A DNA stretch of 7,931 nucleotides from Candidatus Shapirobacteria bacterium (lineage in GTDB: Bacteria; Patescibacteriota; Microgenomatia; UBA12405). Both the position numbers and the translations under genes were made by a program. The notes under the pieces were generated by a model. It had not been told where the DNA came from, made no database searches, and worked only from the letters and a program-made list of their open reading frames with translations. This document shows, one piece after another, positions 6,763 to 7,931 of the stretch. Numbering within the stretch: the stretch's first letter is position 1; every line of letters begins with the position of its first letter. The stretch spans positions 1 through 7,931 of the forward strand of contig VFLE01000122.1 of NCBI GenBank assembly GCA_009885205.1. Reading direction: 5' to 3'.

Positions 6763-7534
6763 TTTTATATAATTCGTATAATTTGACGTACATTGCCGGA
6801 AATCTTAAAGAGGAATAATATGAAAAAACAAATCCGGGAAAACCGTCCACAAAACCTTTATGAAGAAAATAAGAGAGAATAAACCAATGAATAGGTTTAA
6901 TAAAGTAAAAAATTATAAAGTTATAGAGATTTATTTTTGTATTTTGTTTTTTTAAGTCAGTAGCTAAAAGAGAACTGTAACGGTCGTTACGCAGGATAAA
7001 TCGAGAAAAAGTGGGGTCAGAGTAATGAAGTAAATCGAATTTTAAATGACCAATTTCCCCTTGTATTTGGGCCTGTTCATGAACATCTTGACATGGCAAT
7101 TTACCTTTGCCATTACGATAAAGTCGAATAGTAGAATCGGGATAGATACCGCCTTTGGTTAAAAATTTTCCCAGGAAAAAATTGCGACGATTAATCCAAA
7201 AACCGTTTTCTGAAGGATTAGAATTAATTACTTTTAAAATTTCGTTGCGAAGGTCTGGGGTGACGACTTCATCAGTGTCGAGTTGTAATATCCAGTCACT
7301 AGTACAAGCGTCGATAGCTTTTTGTTTGGTGATATGAAAAATTGGTTGATGTTTGGTGTTTATAATTTTTACTTTGGAATATTTTTTGGCCAAAGACAGG
7401 GTATTGTCGGTAGATGATTCGTCAACAATTATTATTTCATCAACCCAATCGTGGACAGCATCTAAATTGCGAGTAATATTTGATTCCTCATTTAAAGTAG
7501 CCATGGCTATGGAAATCGTAGATTTATTGTTCAT
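6749..7534 (-). CDS. WaaE/KdtX-like GT2-family glycosyltransferase
   Basis: A 261-residue GT-A enzyme resembling the lipopolysaccharide core glucosyltransferase WaaE/KdtX group. It opens TISIAMATLNEESNI (6-20), then DEIIIVDESSTDNT (32-45) and the metal-binding LQLDTDEV (83-90, Asp86/Asp88). HE at 152-153 is a hallmark of the group, as is HYSDPT (170-175). The C-terminal part (about 205-245), with FIKPIHWFILSYFLHKGFVD and GFPGF, is a hydrophobic membrane-associated segment that also matches the family. Length is normal. Since a bacterium of this apparent type need not make lipopolysaccharide, the likely role is adding a sugar to another surface glycan or lipid-linked oligosaccharide. The ATG overlaps the TGA of the GT39-type gene in an ATGA, a classic coupled start, and no Shine-Dalgarno is seen. 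Confidence 0.9.
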   Translation of the reverse strand: MNNKSTISIAMATLNEESNITRNLDAVHDWVDEIIIVDESSTDNTLSLAKKYSKVKIINTKHQPIFHITKQKAIDACTSDWILQLDTDEVVTPDLRNEILKVINSNPSENGFWINRRNFFLGKFLTKGGIYPDSTIRLYRNGKGKLPCQDVHEQAQIQGEIGHLKFDLLHYSDPTFSRFILRNDRYSSLLATDLKKQNTKINLYNFIIFYFIKPIHWFILSYFLHKGFVDGFPGFVFSYYSSLRFPAMYVKLYELYKNEKV

Positions 7535-7931
7535 TTGGTATATATTGTAAAGCTTTTGCCGGTTAAATCAAAATCAGAGGCGTCGATGACCAAAGAACCA
7601 ACAAGGACAAGGTCTGGGATACTAAAAGTAATGTTGTCAATTTGGGTGACAGTGGAAAAACCAAATTGGTCAGGAGAAGTTAACTTTATTTGATTCTGAA
7701 TTTTAACTGGATCATATTTGGAAAAAAATAAATACAAAATATATGGCTGGTCATATTTATTGGTAAAGTAAATATTTTGATAATTAGGTTTTTGTTTTTC
7801 GACTAAGGGAACAATTTCGCTAAATCCCCTATTCCAAGCAAAGGCGTATTTTTGGGGTGCGTGGATAAAATAACTACTGAGAAAATAAGTAATACTGTAT
7901 AAATAACAAATTACAAAAAACAATTTCCAAA
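7531..7931 (-). CDS. GT39-type membrane glycosyltransferase, C-terminal part (5' end outside window)
   Basis: The frame is open to the right edge, so only the last 132 residues are visible. A TTG codon at 7921-7923 could be read as a start, but the open frame beyond it (Trp-Lys) and the domain content make this an internal codon. The visible part begins with one hydrophobic helix (LFFVICYLYSITYFLSSYFI), probably the last transmembrane segment. An approximately 110-residue extracytoplasmic domain follows, with WNRGFSEIVPLVEKQKPNYQ, IYFTNKYDQPYILYLFF and SKYDPVKIQ. This tail resembles that of PMT/ArnT-like GT-C proteins (GT39) from candidate-phylum bacteria, which use polyprenyl-phosphate sugars at the outer face of the membrane. 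The catalytic first-loop acidic residues lie outside the window and cannot be checked. It ends in an ATGA overlap with the WaaE-like gene. The assignment rests on the tail alone. Confidence 0.7.
   Translation of the reverse strand, partial: WKLFFVICYLYSITYFLSSYFIHAPQKYAFAWNRGFSEIVPLVEKQKPNYQNIYFTNKYDQPYILYLFFSKYDPVKIQNQIKLTSPDQFGFSTVTQIDNITFSIPDLVLVGSLVIDASDFDLTGKSFTIYTK

Noticed and set aside
7921..7923. TTG as the true start of the right-most gene
   Set aside because: The frame remains open to the window edge and the protein would begin inside the last membrane helix of a GT39-type protein, so the gene is simply cut by the window.
1..7931. Possible recoding of TGA, as in some candidate-phylum bacteria
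   Set aside because: TGA is used as the stop of the GT39-type gene in an ATGA junction with an evident downstream start, and the coding frames use TGG for tryptophan with no in-frame TGA.

Overview
This window is a gene-dense, AT-rich stretch (roughly one third G+C by eye) that is almost wholly occupied by glycosyltransferase genes. Seven complete genes and one 5'-truncated gene lie head to tail on the minus strand, and one truncated gene converges on them from the plus strand. TGA, TAA and TAG are all used as stops, so the standard bacterial code applies. The composition, very tight packing, scarcity of Shine-Dalgarno sites and the look of the proteins suggest a Patescibacteria/CPR bacterium, perhaps Microgenomates. 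That placement is an impression from family resemblance and is not proven by any marker gene in the window.

Layout in the direction of minus-strand transcription, from right to left: the C-terminal end of a membrane GT39-type (GT-C) glycosyltransferase (7531-7931, running off the right edge); a WaaE/KdtX-like GT2 (6749-7534); a GT4 (5638-6762); a DPM1-like polyprenyl-phosphate GT2 (4845-5651); a GT2 with a C-terminal membrane anchor (3923-4843); a 38-bp gap; a B12-binding-type radical SAM protein (2400-3884); another membrane-anchored GT2 (about 1424-2413, start uncertain); and a terminal GT4 (294-1436). On the plus strand, the last 98 codons of a SAM-dependent methyltransferase (1-297) end in a stop codon that interlocks with the stop of the last minus-strand gene.

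Taken together this looks like one operon for building a cell-surface glycan or for protein/lipid glycosylation. Cytoplasmic GT2 and GT4 enzymes would assemble an oligosaccharide. The DPM1-like enzyme would charge a polyprenyl phosphate with a sugar, and the GT39-type enzyme is the kind that consumes such donors outside the membrane. The radical SAM protein is the only non-glycosyltransferase in the minus-strand run and could modify the glycan or its lipid carrier; its substrate cannot be read from sequence. Neighbouring genes mostly overlap by 4 to 14 bp without a visible ribosome binding site, which points to translational coupling. No tRNA, rRNA, CRISPR array, insertion sequence or phage gene was seen. 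No stretch longer than 38 bp lacks a gene. I see no clear sign of a wholly new system; the most interesting item is the radical SAM protein and its setting.
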